Positions 1 to 5,807 of a DNA stretch of 7,980 nt are shown here, one piece after another. The position numbers and the translations under genes were made by a program. This stretch comes from an uncultured Eubacteriales bacterium (GTDB lineage Bacteria > Bacillota > Clostridia > Lachnospirales > Lachnospiraceae). The stretch lies in contig OMSZ01000283.1 in assembly GCA_900313855.1 (NCBI GenBank), positions 1-7,980 on the forward strand, written 5' to 3'. The notes under the pieces are model-generated. The model was not told where the DNA came from. It was given only the letters and a program-made list of their open reading frames with translations, and searched no databases. Each line of letters starts with the position of its first letter. The first letter of the stretch is position 1.

Positions 1-1
1 A

Positions 2-280
2 TACAACGGCTACTTTGTAAAGATAGAGCCGGAACAACCAATAATGATTGGGCGTGACGGTAATGTGGCTGACATTATAATTCAACTTCCTATGGTAAGC
101 AGGCTTCATTGCAGACTCATTTATCATGAAGATCAGGGCGAATACGAGATAACCGATTATTCGAGAAACGGCACATTTATACAAGGGGACATCAGGCTTA
201 TTCCCAAGCACAACTATGTCCTTGAAGCCGGAAGCGAAATATGCTTTGGCGATAGGACGAACATATTCAAAGTGTTATAA
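2..280 (+). CDS. FHA-domain protein, C-terminal end (5' truncated by window)
   Basis: The reading frame is open from the window edge, so the gene starts upstream. The ATG at 44 lies inside the domain and is not the start. The visible 92 residues are almost exactly one forkhead-associated (FHA) domain ending the protein. Numbering from the codon at 2-4, the phosphothreonine-binding signature is complete: G17-R18, S33-R34 with H36, and N56-G57-T58 in 'SRNGTF'. FHA domains bind phosphothreonine peptides, usually in the cytoplasm and often as partners of Hanks-type kinases. A kinase gene lies two genes downstream on the same strand, and the next gene starts 13 bases after this stop, so an operon is likely. 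What precedes the FHA domain is unknown. Family assignment is firm, and the partner is inferred from context. Confidence 0.9.
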   Translation, partial: YNGYFVKIEPEQPIMIGRDGNVADIIIQLPMVSRLHCRLIYHEDQGEYEITDYSRNGTFIQGDIRLIPKHNYVLEAGSEICFGDRTNIFKVL

Positions 281-281
281 G

Positions 282-288
282 AAAGGAA
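282..288 (+). promoter_or_regulatory. Ribosome binding site that sets the start of the zinc-ribbon/FHA gene
   Basis: AAAGGAA sits five bases before the ATG at 294. The same frame is open back to an ATG at 216, but that part overlaps the preceding FHA gene and lacks a comparable site. The protein from 294 begins directly with the zinc-ribbon, which supports this start. Confidence 0.7.
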
Positions 289-293
289 GAAAT

Positions 294-818
294 ATGAATC
301 TTGTAAAATGCAAAAACGGCCACTACTACAATGCGGACAAATTAAAATCATGTCCTCACTGTGCAGGCATACAAGCGGATATTTCCGTCAAAGACATAAC
401 CGGCAAAGACCAATCCGGCATTGATACATTTGTTCCCGACAATGATATGCAAAACACTTATATCCAATCCAACAAGCGCAGACTCACTGGTTGGTTAGTA
501 TGTATAAATGGCAATATGGAAGGTGATTGTTTTACTCTTTATTCAGGTGAAAACCACATTGGTCGCGACACAAGTATGGACGTGATACTTTTCAAAGAAT
601 CTACAGTTTCAAGATGTAACCATGCTATAATCACATATGATGATATATATGCTCACTTCTCTCTACAAACCGATACCAGCACCGTCTATATCAATGACAA
701 ATTTGTAGAGCCAAAACACTTTGTAACACTCAAATCTCATGATATAATAAGACTTGGCGATTGCGAATTATCATTCGTAGCATTTTGCGGAAAACATTTT
801 CAGTGGGATTATAGTTGA
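294..818 (+). CDS. Zinc-ribbon plus FHA domain protein
   Basis: This predicted cytoplasmic protein has 174 residues. A short zinc-ribbon opens it, with C6, H10, C20 and C23 as probable zinc ligands in the pattern C-x3-H-x9-C-x2-C ('CPHC' being the second half). A polar linker covers residues 25-62. An FHA domain follows from about residue 64 ('LTGWLVCINGN') to about 165, with G90-R91 and S106-R107 plus H110. The loop that normally reads NGT is 'TSTVYIND', so the asparagine-glycine pair is replaced by S129-T130 and phosphothreonine binding may be weakened or altered. The 'GWLVCI-NG--G--F-LYSG-N-IGRD' style is familiar from clostridial FHA proteins encoded beside Ser/Thr kinases. The gene follows the upstream FHA gene by 13 bases and precedes the kinase. 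It is probably an adaptor of that kinase pathway, but no specific partner can be read from sequence. Confidence 0.88.
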   Translation: MNLVKCKNGHYYNADKLKSCPHCAGIQADISVKDITGKDQSGIDTFVPDNDMQNTYIQSNKRRLTGWLVCINGNMEGDCFTLYSGENHIGRDTSMDVILFKESTVSRCNHAIITYDDIYAHFSLQTDTSTVYINDKFVEPKHFVTLKSHDIIRLGDCELSFVAFCGKHFQWDYS

Positions 819-825
819 ATTTACG

Positions 826-904
826 AATAACAGCGCGGAAGCTAAGCCGGCATATTATGAGAGGTACTTCGTACATCTCATAATGCTCGAAAACTTCCGT
901 TATT
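826..904. repeat. Long imperfect hairpin between the FHA and kinase genes
   Basis: The inner stem pairs 854-867 with 871-884: 14 pairs with one G/A mismatch and a three-base TTC loop. An outer stem pairs CGGAAG (836-841) with CTTCCG (894-899) and AATAA (826-830) with TTATT (900-904), leaving CAGCG (831-835) as a bulge. Together these fill most of the 129-base gap. No run of T follows the strong inner stem on either strand, so it does not look like a standard intrinsic terminator. It could be an RNA processing or stability element within an FHA-kinase mRNA, a regulatory site, or a small dispersed palindromic repeat. The structure is read directly from the sequence and its role is unknown. Confidence 0.6.
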
Positions 905-936
905 TTATACCGCAACAAAAATTACTATCTGACTTA

Positions 937-945
937 TGGAGAAAA
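937..945 (+). promoter_or_regulatory. Ribosome binding site that sets the kinase start
   Basis: TGGAGAAAA contains GGAG at 938-941, six bases before the ATG at 948. The upstream in-frame ATG at 936 overlaps this site and has only AT-rich sequence without a Shine-Dalgarno core before it. The downstream ATG is therefore preferred; the difference is four residues. Confidence 0.6.
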
Positions 946-947
946 CC

Positions 948-2483
948 ATGAAATCAATAACTTCACATTCATTACCAAAGGATACCGTCCTTTCAGACAA
1001 CTACATAATAGAAGACGTTATTGGTGAAGGTGGTTTTTCCATAACTTACAAATGCAGAAAAACAGACTCCAATAAAATCTATGCTGTCAAAGAATATTTT
1101 CCAGATGCATCTGCATACCGTACTCCTGACAGCAACAAGATATCCTCATACAAAGGCAAACAGGAAGCCTTTGAAAAAGGCAGAAGACATTTCCTTAAAG
1201 AAGCTGGAATTCTCTCAAAATTCTCAACATTAGAACACCTTGTAAGTATTCACGATATCATTGAAGAAAATGATACCGTCTATATTGTAATGGATTTTAT
1301 TGACGGTATTACACTCAAACAATACGTTGAAGAAAACGAACCTTTATCAATCGAAGAATTGTCTGCACTAATTATTCCTGTAATGAGCGATATATCAAAG
1401 ATACATACAAGCGGTCTTCTTCACCGCGATATCACTCCCGAAAATCTGATAATCGGAACGGACAATAAGCTTTATCTTATCGACTTCGGTTCAGCCGCTT
1501 TTGAAGACATTGGTGAAACAGAGAATAAAACAGTCATATTAAAACCCGGATTTGCCCCACCGGAACAATATTTGCCTTCCGGCAAACTCGGTGCGTGGAC
1601 GGACGTGTATGGTCTGTGTGCAACTATGTACTATGCACTTACGGGGATAACTCCGGCTGATGCTTTGCTTCGCCAATCTGCTGACAACATTTCTCATATA
1701 TCTGACAACATTGACGCTGATAAATGGCGGGCTGACGTTATAATGAAAGGGCTTAGTCTGCATCCTGCTGACAGATATCAAAGCATGGACGCATTGTATC
1801 AGGCATTTATTATCCCACCTGTTGAAATGAGTACGGAAAGAAAAGCTCAGCTTGACAAAATCAAGCACTCAAAAACAATAATGCCCTCAGGCAGCTATAC
1901 CAACATAACTAATCCTTCTGCCAACAAGCCCTTATTTGATTCAGATAATTCCGTTAAACTTAAGAGAAAACTGTTTCAGAGTATAGTTATCCTTATAATA
2001 GTTATTCTCGCATACGCAGGCTTTAGTTTCTTTGGAACACCACTACCGTTGTGGCCTAACGATTTTACCTATGCGGCACTAAATGATTCCGAAACTAAAA
2101 ATACAACTACACCGACCATGGAGAAAGACTCGGATAAGGAAACTGGTAAAAGTGATACAGTGAAAAAAACAACAAACGAAAACAACAATACTAATTCTCA
2201 CACTACAGAAACTACAAGCACAAGTGCTACTAACTCTGGGACTACTGAGGCAGCAGCAAGTGATGCTGTTACAGGTTCAAATAATTCCGAAACAGCATTG
2301 AATAATAACACTACTACCAAAACCACAACAGACAACAATACTTCCTCAAACAACACCTCGTCAACAACCACAAAAAATGCCGGAGATACGACCTCCGGCA
2401 AAAAGAATAGCAAAAAAACAACTGAAGAGGAGGATATATTCATCAGCATGCCGGATGATGAATATGATACGTTTACAGACTAG
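948..2483 (+). CDS. Membrane-anchored Hanks-type serine/threonine protein kinase
   Basis: The protein has 511 residues. Its cytoplasmic kinase domain covers about 18-290: glycine loop G26-E-G-G-F-S, ATP lysine K48 in 'YAVKEYFP', helix-C glutamate E85, catalytic loop H159-R160-D161 with N166, D179-F180-G181, 'APPEQY' at 203-208, and D219 of 'TDVYGL'. The catalytic loop reads HRDITPEN, with threonine at 163 where most Ser/Thr kinases have lysine; related clostridial 'EYFP' kinases often have Ser or Thr there. A juxtamembrane segment leads to one membrane helix at about 342-363. The exported part is a low-complexity Thr/Ser/Asn linker (about 383-490) and an acidic tail (493-511). No PASTA or other sensor fold is visible, unlike PrkC/PknB. 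It should phosphorylate Ser/Thr on cytoplasmic targets and probably works with the upstream FHA proteins. An alternative start lies at 936. Confidence 0.93.
   Translation: MKSITSHSLPKDTVLSDNYIIEDVIGEGGFSITYKCRKTDSNKIYAVKEYFPDASAYRTPDSNKISSYKGKQEAFEKGRRHFLKEAGILSKFSTLEHLVSIHDIIEENDTVYIVMDFIDGITLKQYVEENEPLSIEELSALIIPVMSDISKIHTSGLLHRDITPENLIIGTDNKLYLIDFGSAAFEDIGETENKTVILKPGFAPPEQYLPSGKLGAWTDVYGLCATMYYALTGITPADALLRQSADNISHISDNIDADKWRADVIMKGLSLHPADRYQSMDALYQAFIIPPVEMSTERKAQLDKIKHSKTIMPSGSYTNITNPSANKPLFDSDNSVKLKRKLFQSIVILIIVILAYAGFSFFGTPLPLWPNDFTYAALNDSETKNTTTPTMEKDSDKETGKSDTVKKTTNENNNTNSHTTETTSTSATNSGTTEAAASDAVTGSNNSETALNNNTTTKTTTDNNTSSNNTSSTTTKNAGDTTSGKKNSKKTTEEEDIFISMPDDEYDTFTD
2098..2420 (+). 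repeat. Low-complexity ACA/ACT/AAC-rich coding tract (Thr/Asn/Ser linker of the kinase)
   Basis: This tract encodes about residues 384-491 of the kinase, dominated by threonine, asparagine and serine with some lysine and glutamate. It lies outside the membrane by the predicted topology and lacks recognisable fold motifs. It probably acts as a flexible, possibly O-glycosylated, wall-spanning stalk. The tract is compositionally biased rather than an exact tandem repeat, and it is likely to vary in length between strains. Confidence 0.7.
2372..2399 (-). terminator. Intrinsic terminator for the LRR gene, inside the kinase coding region
   Basis: GCCGGAG (2379-2385) and CTCCGGC (2393-2399) form a perfect seven-pair GC-rich stem with a seven-base loop. 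Read on the minus strand, the stem is followed by A and then six T (2377-2372), the layout of a Rho-independent terminator. No T-run follows on the plus strand. It lies about 145 bases past the stop of the convergent LRR gene, which is the only minus-strand gene it could serve. On the plus strand the same bases encode part of the kinase's low-complexity tail (around 'AGDTTSGKK'). Confidence 0.6.
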
Positions 2484-2501
2484 TACCCTAACATTAATTA
2501 A

Positions 2502-2541
2502 CCGACACTTTCTCGCAGGAATTAATTATTCCGTGTACCGG
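2502..2541. terminator. Weak hairpin between the convergent kinase and LRR genes
   Basis: CCGACAC (2502-2508) can pair with GTGT (2533-2536) plus CGG (2539-2541), with a two-base bulge. An inner stem pairs GGAAT (2518-2522) with ATTCC (2528-2532). The position between convergent stop codons suits a terminator for the kinase mRNA, but there is no clear T-run on either side. The evidence is position and partial pairing only. Confidence 0.25.
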
Positions 2542-2542
2542 A

Positions 2543-3928
2543 TTATACAAACAATTTCCTATACTTCTTTGCACATCCTTTAGGTATCATATACCTCTTA
2601 CTCGGTGTGCCTTTCATGCAATTTTTCCCGACTTTCTTCAACTTTCTGCTGTTTATCACAATCTTTTTCAAGCTTTTATCATTACAGAAACATTTACTTC
2701 CAATCTCAGTTACCTTCTTTCCCATTGTAACGGTCTTCAACTTCTTGCAGCCCATAAAAGCCTGATTACCTATAACTGTCACATTATTGCCTATTGAAAC
2801 GGTTTTTAACTTAGATAATTTATAACACGCCTTCTTCGAGACACCTGTAACCGGATATGCACTTCCATTAATAGTGACTTTTGCAGGCACCTTAAGGGTA
2901 GTTATTGACTTTTTCTTTACCTTTAACAGTGTAAGCGCGTTATCGCTTTTTACCTTATATACCAGATTCCCCACTGTATATTCTTTTCCGATTTCAATAT
3001 TAACCTCAGTCAATTTTTTCCCATCATCATTCTGCACATTTTCGCCATTAACAGTTTTATCAATCTCGGCTTCTTTTCCAGTTTGTTCACCGGAACTTTG
3101 ATTGTTTTTATCGTTTCCTTTATCGTCACGTTCTTTCTCAGGCGCCGAAGTTTCCCCTGTACTATCACCGGCATTTGCCTGCTCGCCTGATTCTCCACTT
3201 TCTCCGTCACTTTGCTTACTTTCATCTGTAATGGGATTACATGTATTCCCATTGTCTCCAGCATACTGAGCCGCTGACGAACCGGGATTAGCGTATATTA
3301 TTGTTGTACCGGAGAAGGCTCCATCTCCTATCACAATGTTATTATTGTATATAATGACAGAAAATGCTGAATCTGACTCAAATGCGTTATCGCCAATCTG
3401 ACCGCATTTTTCCGGAATAATTACTTCTTTCGGCGTAGTACTTAGAAATGCATATCCGGAAATTGTTGTAAGGCCTTCCGGAAAATTGAACTTTCCACCA
3501 TCTCCAGCATCTGCCTGATAAAATTCACTAAATGCATAATCAAGAGAAAAAGCGCCTAAACCAATGGATGTTAATTGTGATTGTCCCTCATAGGTCAACT
3601 TTGTCAGATTACCACAGTCACTAAAAGCATATTCATCAATTATCATTACCGATGCCGGAATATTAACTGAAGTTATATTATTACCATAAGTAAAGGCGTT
3701 CTTACCTATGACCTTCAATGTAATATTATTATCCTTTGCCAAAGCTGCAAGATCAACAGCTCCTATTGCGTTCTCGGCAGATATTAGTATTCCCGCATCC
3801 GAATATGTGTAAGTAGCTCCTTCATACTCCACTGAATGTTCTTCGGCATGGACAACTACTCTCATACTACTTAGTAAAAATACAAATAACAATATTGATA
3901 TAGATAAATACTTAATATGTGAAGCCAA
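2543..3928 (-). CDS. Secreted LRR_5 (BspA-like) leucine-rich repeat surface protein
   Basis: The protein has 461 residues from the TTG at 3928. It has a signal peptide of about 28 residues (hydrophobic 'YLSISILLFVFLLSS', likely cut after 'VVHA'). A first set of BspA-type LRR_5 repeats covers about 68-218, with units such as 'VIGKNAF', 'IDEYAFSDCGNLTKL' and 'IGDNAF'. A Ser/Gly/Glu/Asp/Lys linker covers about 233-305. A second LRR_5 block covers about 315-461, ending 'LKKVGKNCMKGTPSK' and 'KKYRKLFV'. LRR_5 proteins mediate binding to host or microbial surfaces in several species; the ligand here is unknown. There is no LPXTG motif, lipobox or C-terminal membrane helix. The C-terminal block resembles the end of the giant repeat protein nearby but stops about 16 residues earlier. 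The gene has its own start region and converges on the kinase gene. The start could instead be the TTG at 3934. Confidence 0.9.
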   Translation of the reverse strand: MASHIKYLSISILLFVFLLSSMRVVVHAEEHSVEYEGATYTYSDAGILISAENAIGAVDLAALAKDNNITLKVIGKNAFTYGNNITSVNIPASVMIIDEYAFSDCGNLTKLTYEGQSQLTSIGLGAFSLDYAFSEFYQADAGDGGKFNFPEGLTTISGYAFLSTTPKEVIIPEKCGQIGDNAFESDSAFSVIIYNNNIVIGDGAFSGTTIIYANPGSSAAQYAGDNGNTCNPITDESKQSDGESGESGEQANAGDSTGETSAPEKERDDKGNDKNNQSSGEQTGKEAEIDKTVNGENVQNDDGKKLTEVNIEIGKEYTVGNLVYKVKSDNALTLLKVKKKSITTLKVPAKVTINGSAYPVTGVSKKACYKLSKLKTVSIGNNVTVIGNQAFMGCKKLKTVTMGKKVTEIGSKCFCNDKSLKKIVINSRKLKKVGKNCMKGTPSKRYMIPKGCAKKYRKLFV

Positions 3929-3936
3929 TGTCAAGT

Positions 3937-3944
3937 CTCCTTTT
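3937..3944 (-). promoter_or_regulatory. Ribosome binding site choosing between two TTG starts
   Basis: On the minus strand AAAAGGAG is followed by AC, then TTG-ACA-TTG. The first TTG (3934) is only two bases from GGAG, too close for normal initiation. The second (3928) is eight bases away, a normal spacing. There is no ATG before the middle of the signal peptide, so a TTG start is required. Confidence 0.7.
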
Positions 3945-3952
3945 CAACTTAC

Positions 3953-3987
3953 ATTATAATATATAATTAATATGAATTGATTATCAA
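3953..3987 (-). promoter_or_regulatory. Candidate promoter of the LRR surface gene
   Basis: Read on the minus strand, TTGATA (3987-3982) is followed after 18 bases by TATATT (3963-3958). A perfect TATAAT also lies at 3958-3953 but is 23 bases from that -35 box. Either would put the transcript start just ahead of the ribosome site. The whole stretch is extremely AT-rich, so chance matches are expected. The support is that a strong terminator at 4159-4188 lies upstream, so this gene needs its own promoter. Confidence 0.35.
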
Positions 3988-4110
3988 AAGTTGATTTTTC
4001 TACATAATACTATAACATTTTAATTCTTACAAGCTGATTATATTCTTTCAAGAATTTGTTTGAATTATTGAAAATTCTCGAAAAATCAGCCACTACTTAT
4101 TTACTCCGGC

Positions 4111-4184
4111 GAAACGCAGTCAAAAGCAATTCAGAATCCTAAAGCCTGCAAAAGACTTAAAAAAGAAAGCAGCCTTTTGACTGC
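4111..4184. repeat. Inverted partial copy of the terminator arm
   Basis: GCAGTCAAAAG at 4116-4126 is the exact reverse complement of CTTTTGACTGC at 4174-4184, which lies in the loop and arm of the terminator. The match extends imperfectly to GAAA (4111-4114) against TTTC (4185-4188). In the minus-strand RNA the second copy would come after the terminator and could pair with its 5' arm. It may be a decayed duplicated terminator or an alternative structure. Confidence 0.5.
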
Positions 4185-4188
4185 TTTC
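4159..4188 (-). terminator. Strong intrinsic terminator after the Ig-like protein gene
   Basis: On the minus strand GAAAGCAG (4188-4181), an eight-base loop and CTGCTTTC (4172-4165) form a perfect eight-pair stem followed directly by six T (4164-4159). It begins 15 bases after the stop of the gene ending at 4204 and separates it from the LRR gene downstream. Confidence 0.88.
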
Positions 4189-4203
4189 AATTATCTTATT
4201 TAA

Positions 4204-5331
4204 TCAATAATATAGAACTCTGTCATGTCTATATCCTTTTGAATCCTTATATGCTATCCAGATTGCATCTGCCTTATTAGAAATCTTGGTCTTACTCTTA
4301 TATGAACCGCCACTCTTTTTCATTTTAACAGCCTTACTAAAATTAGTATTATTAAGTGCTTCCCCTATCATAAATCCGCTTTTTGAATATCTGACACTGA
4401 TAAGCTTGTAACCCTTTTGAAGCTTCAAAGACAAAGTTTTTCCGTATACTACTTTTTTATACTTTTTCTTTTTTAATACACCAAATGCATTCTTATTAAA
4501 TACTTTTTTTATTTCTGTGCTGCCAAACTTAATAGATTTAAATGCATTAACATTTTTTTCAACATTAATTGTATAACTTTTGGTATATGTTTTACCGTCC
4601 TGTTCAACTTTAACCGTCAATACACATGTACCCGGTTTTGTCGCTTCAAAATAATATCTGTCATAAGGCGAATAATAAACTGTATCATCTGCTGTCAATG
4701 TTCTCCATATATTTTTCCATGTAGAACCCGGATGTTTTTCATTACATGTAAGAACAATAAGTTGTGCATCACCGCTACACGACAACGTAATTTTACCTGT
4801 TTCAGAGATTCTGTCTAATTCAAGTTCTGTTTGTTCATTGGCAATTCCAGCCATCATATTGTTATTATTTGACAATGATTCAGGAAAAACCGGTTCTGTC
4901 TCTACAACAGTTACATTAATCTTTCTTGTCTCTGCAACAGTCCCATTCTTCAATATTTCAACTGTAACTGTTGCTGTTCCCGGATGCCAACTGCATATTT
5001 CAATCTCTGCCTGCCAGTCATCTTCTTTATCTTTTAAAGTCACTTCCTTTAGATAATTATAATTGTTAATATCAACTACCCTTACAACCTCGGGATTACT
5101 TGAAACAACATGAACCGTCTCTGTTTTTTTCAGATCATCAATATAACACGAGTAATACATATAATTATTGTTATCTTGAATATCCGAACTGCCATTAATA
5201 ATTGTCACATCATTTTTCCACATCTCATCAAAAGTCGCAGCATTAACTTTCCGTGTGCACATTATCGATGATAACATAATCAAGCACATAACAATTATTC
5301 TATTAAATATCTTTCTTTTACTATTCTTCAC
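4204..5331 (-). CDS. Secreted protein with two Ig-like domains and a Lys/Tyr-rich C-terminus
   Basis: The protein has 375 residues from a GTG start. A signal peptide covers about 1-31 (basic 'KNSKRKIFNR', hydrophobic core, likely cut after 'KVNA'). Residues about 38-143 resemble a bacterial Ig-like (Big_2-type) sandwich: 'VVSSNPEVVRVVD' followed by 'WHPGTATVTVEI' and 'INVTVV'. Residues about 165-257 look like a second, ending 'ATKPGTCVLTVKV' and 'SYTINVEK'. Residues 260-375 are rich in lysine and tyrosine, contain 'KKKKYKKVVYGKTLSLKL' and 'SGGSYKSKTKIS', and match no family I recognise. Cysteines in the mature protein are C62, C113, C185, C196 and C236. There is no LPXTG or membrane anchor; the basic end could bind wall polymers by charge. 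The gene follows the giant repeat protein by 35 bases and is closed by a terminator, so the two are probably co-transcribed. The exact function is unknown. Confidence 0.88.
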   Translation of the reverse strand: MKNSKRKIFNRIIVMCLIMLSSIMCTRKVNAATFDEMWKNDVTIINGSSDIQDNNNYMYYSCYIDDLKKTETVHVVSSNPEVVRVVDINNYNYLKEVTLKDKEDDWQAEIEICSWHPGTATVTVEILKNGTVAETRKINVTVVETEPVFPESLSNNNNMMAGIANEQTELELDRISETGKITLSCSGDAQLIVLTCNEKHPGSTWKNIWRTLTADDTVYYSPYDRYYFEATKPGTCVLTVKVEQDGKTYTKSYTINVEKNVNAFKSIKFGSTEIKKVFNKNAFGVLKKKKYKKVVYGKTLSLKLQKGYKLISVRYSKSGFMIGEALNNTNFSKAVKMKKSGGSYKSKTKISNKADAIWIAYKDSKGYRHDRVLYY

Positions 5332-5340
5332 TATTTATCT

Positions 5341-5346
5341 CTCCTT
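5341..5346 (-). promoter_or_regulatory. Ribosome binding site for the GTG start of the Ig-like protein
   Basis: AAGGAG on the minus strand lies nine bases before the GTG at 5331. The first in-frame ATG is codon 15, inside the signal peptide, so GTG is the only start that keeps the basic N-region. Confidence 0.75.
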
Positions 5347-5366
5347 ATCGTCTAAAATTAAATCGC

Positions 5367-5807
5367 TTAATTCTTCTTAATCTTAATTGACTTTTTAAAG
5401 CCTGTCTTCTTACCAAATAACTTCTTATAAACCTTTAACTGCTTTTTTGGAACTTTAATTGTTGCTTTGCTGTTGATACCCTTAATTGCATTTTTACCTA
5501 CAGACTTAAGATTTGATGTCTTTATCGTTATGGTCTTAAGGTTTTTGCAGTTACTAAATGCATTTTTCCCTATAGAAGTTACTTTTTTTCCAACTGTAAT
5601 CTTCTTAATCTTCTTATTACCCGCAAGTGCCTTAGCGCTGATACTTGTCACTTTATATGTAATGCCATCAACGGTTATAGCATCAGGAATTGTTATTGTT
5701 GTTGCCTTCTTATTAGTTGTACCAACATAAGCAACCGTAGGATTTGATGCATCAGAAGAAGTAACCTTTAATGTTGCCTTTAAACTATCTACAGATAACA
5801 ATTTTCC
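5367..5807 (-). other. C-terminal LRR_5 module of the giant protein, related to the LRR protein's end
   Basis: This segment encodes residues about 721-866. Its features are 'GITYKVTSISAKAL', 'VGKKVTSIGKNAF', 'LKSVGKNAIKGINSKATI', a lysine-rich 'KKLFGKKTGF' and the end 'IKIKKN'. The C-terminal 147 residues of the LRR protein (DNA about 2546-2986) carry the same order: 'GSAYPVTGVSKKA', 'MGKKVTEIGSKCF', 'LKKVGKNCMKGTPSK', 'KKYRKLF'. A shared terminal module on otherwise different exported proteins suggests a common surface-retention or secretion role, which is inference. Confidence 0.65.

Noticed and set aside
216..293. Longer N-terminus for the zinc-ribbon/FHA gene from the ATG at 216
   Set aside because: It overlaps the FHA domain of the preceding gene, has no good ribosome site, and the zinc-ribbon normally lies at the very N-terminus; the ATG at 294 has a clear site.
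730..918. Small minus-strand open frame across the FHA gene end and the hairpin
   Set aside because: It is antisense to a real gene and to the inverted repeat, and its product has no recognisable features.
900..928. Promoter for the kinase gene (TTATTT ... TACTAT)
   Set aside because: Both boxes match consensus poorly and the region is AT-rich; read-through from the FHA genes is at least as likely.
936..947. ATG at 936 as kinase start
   Set aside because: No Shine-Dalgarno sequence precedes it, while GGAG at 938-941 is well spaced for the ATG at 948. It cannot be fully excluded and changes only four residues.
2198..2449. Minus-strand open frame opposite the kinase tail, rich in Val and hydrophobic residues
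   Set aside because: It is a shadow of the Thr/Asn codon tract (ACA/ACT/AAC read backwards give Val-rich sequence), with no ribosome site.
5256..5331. Lipoprotein signal in the Ig-like protein ('SSIMC')
   Set aside because: The residues before the cysteine do not fit a lipobox (no small residue at -1), and an ordinary signal peptidase site after 'KVNA' fits better.
5332..5366. Terminator or promoter in the gap between the giant protein and Ig-like genes
   Set aside because: The 35 bases hold only a ribosome site; no stem or promoter boxes are seen, which supports co-transcription.
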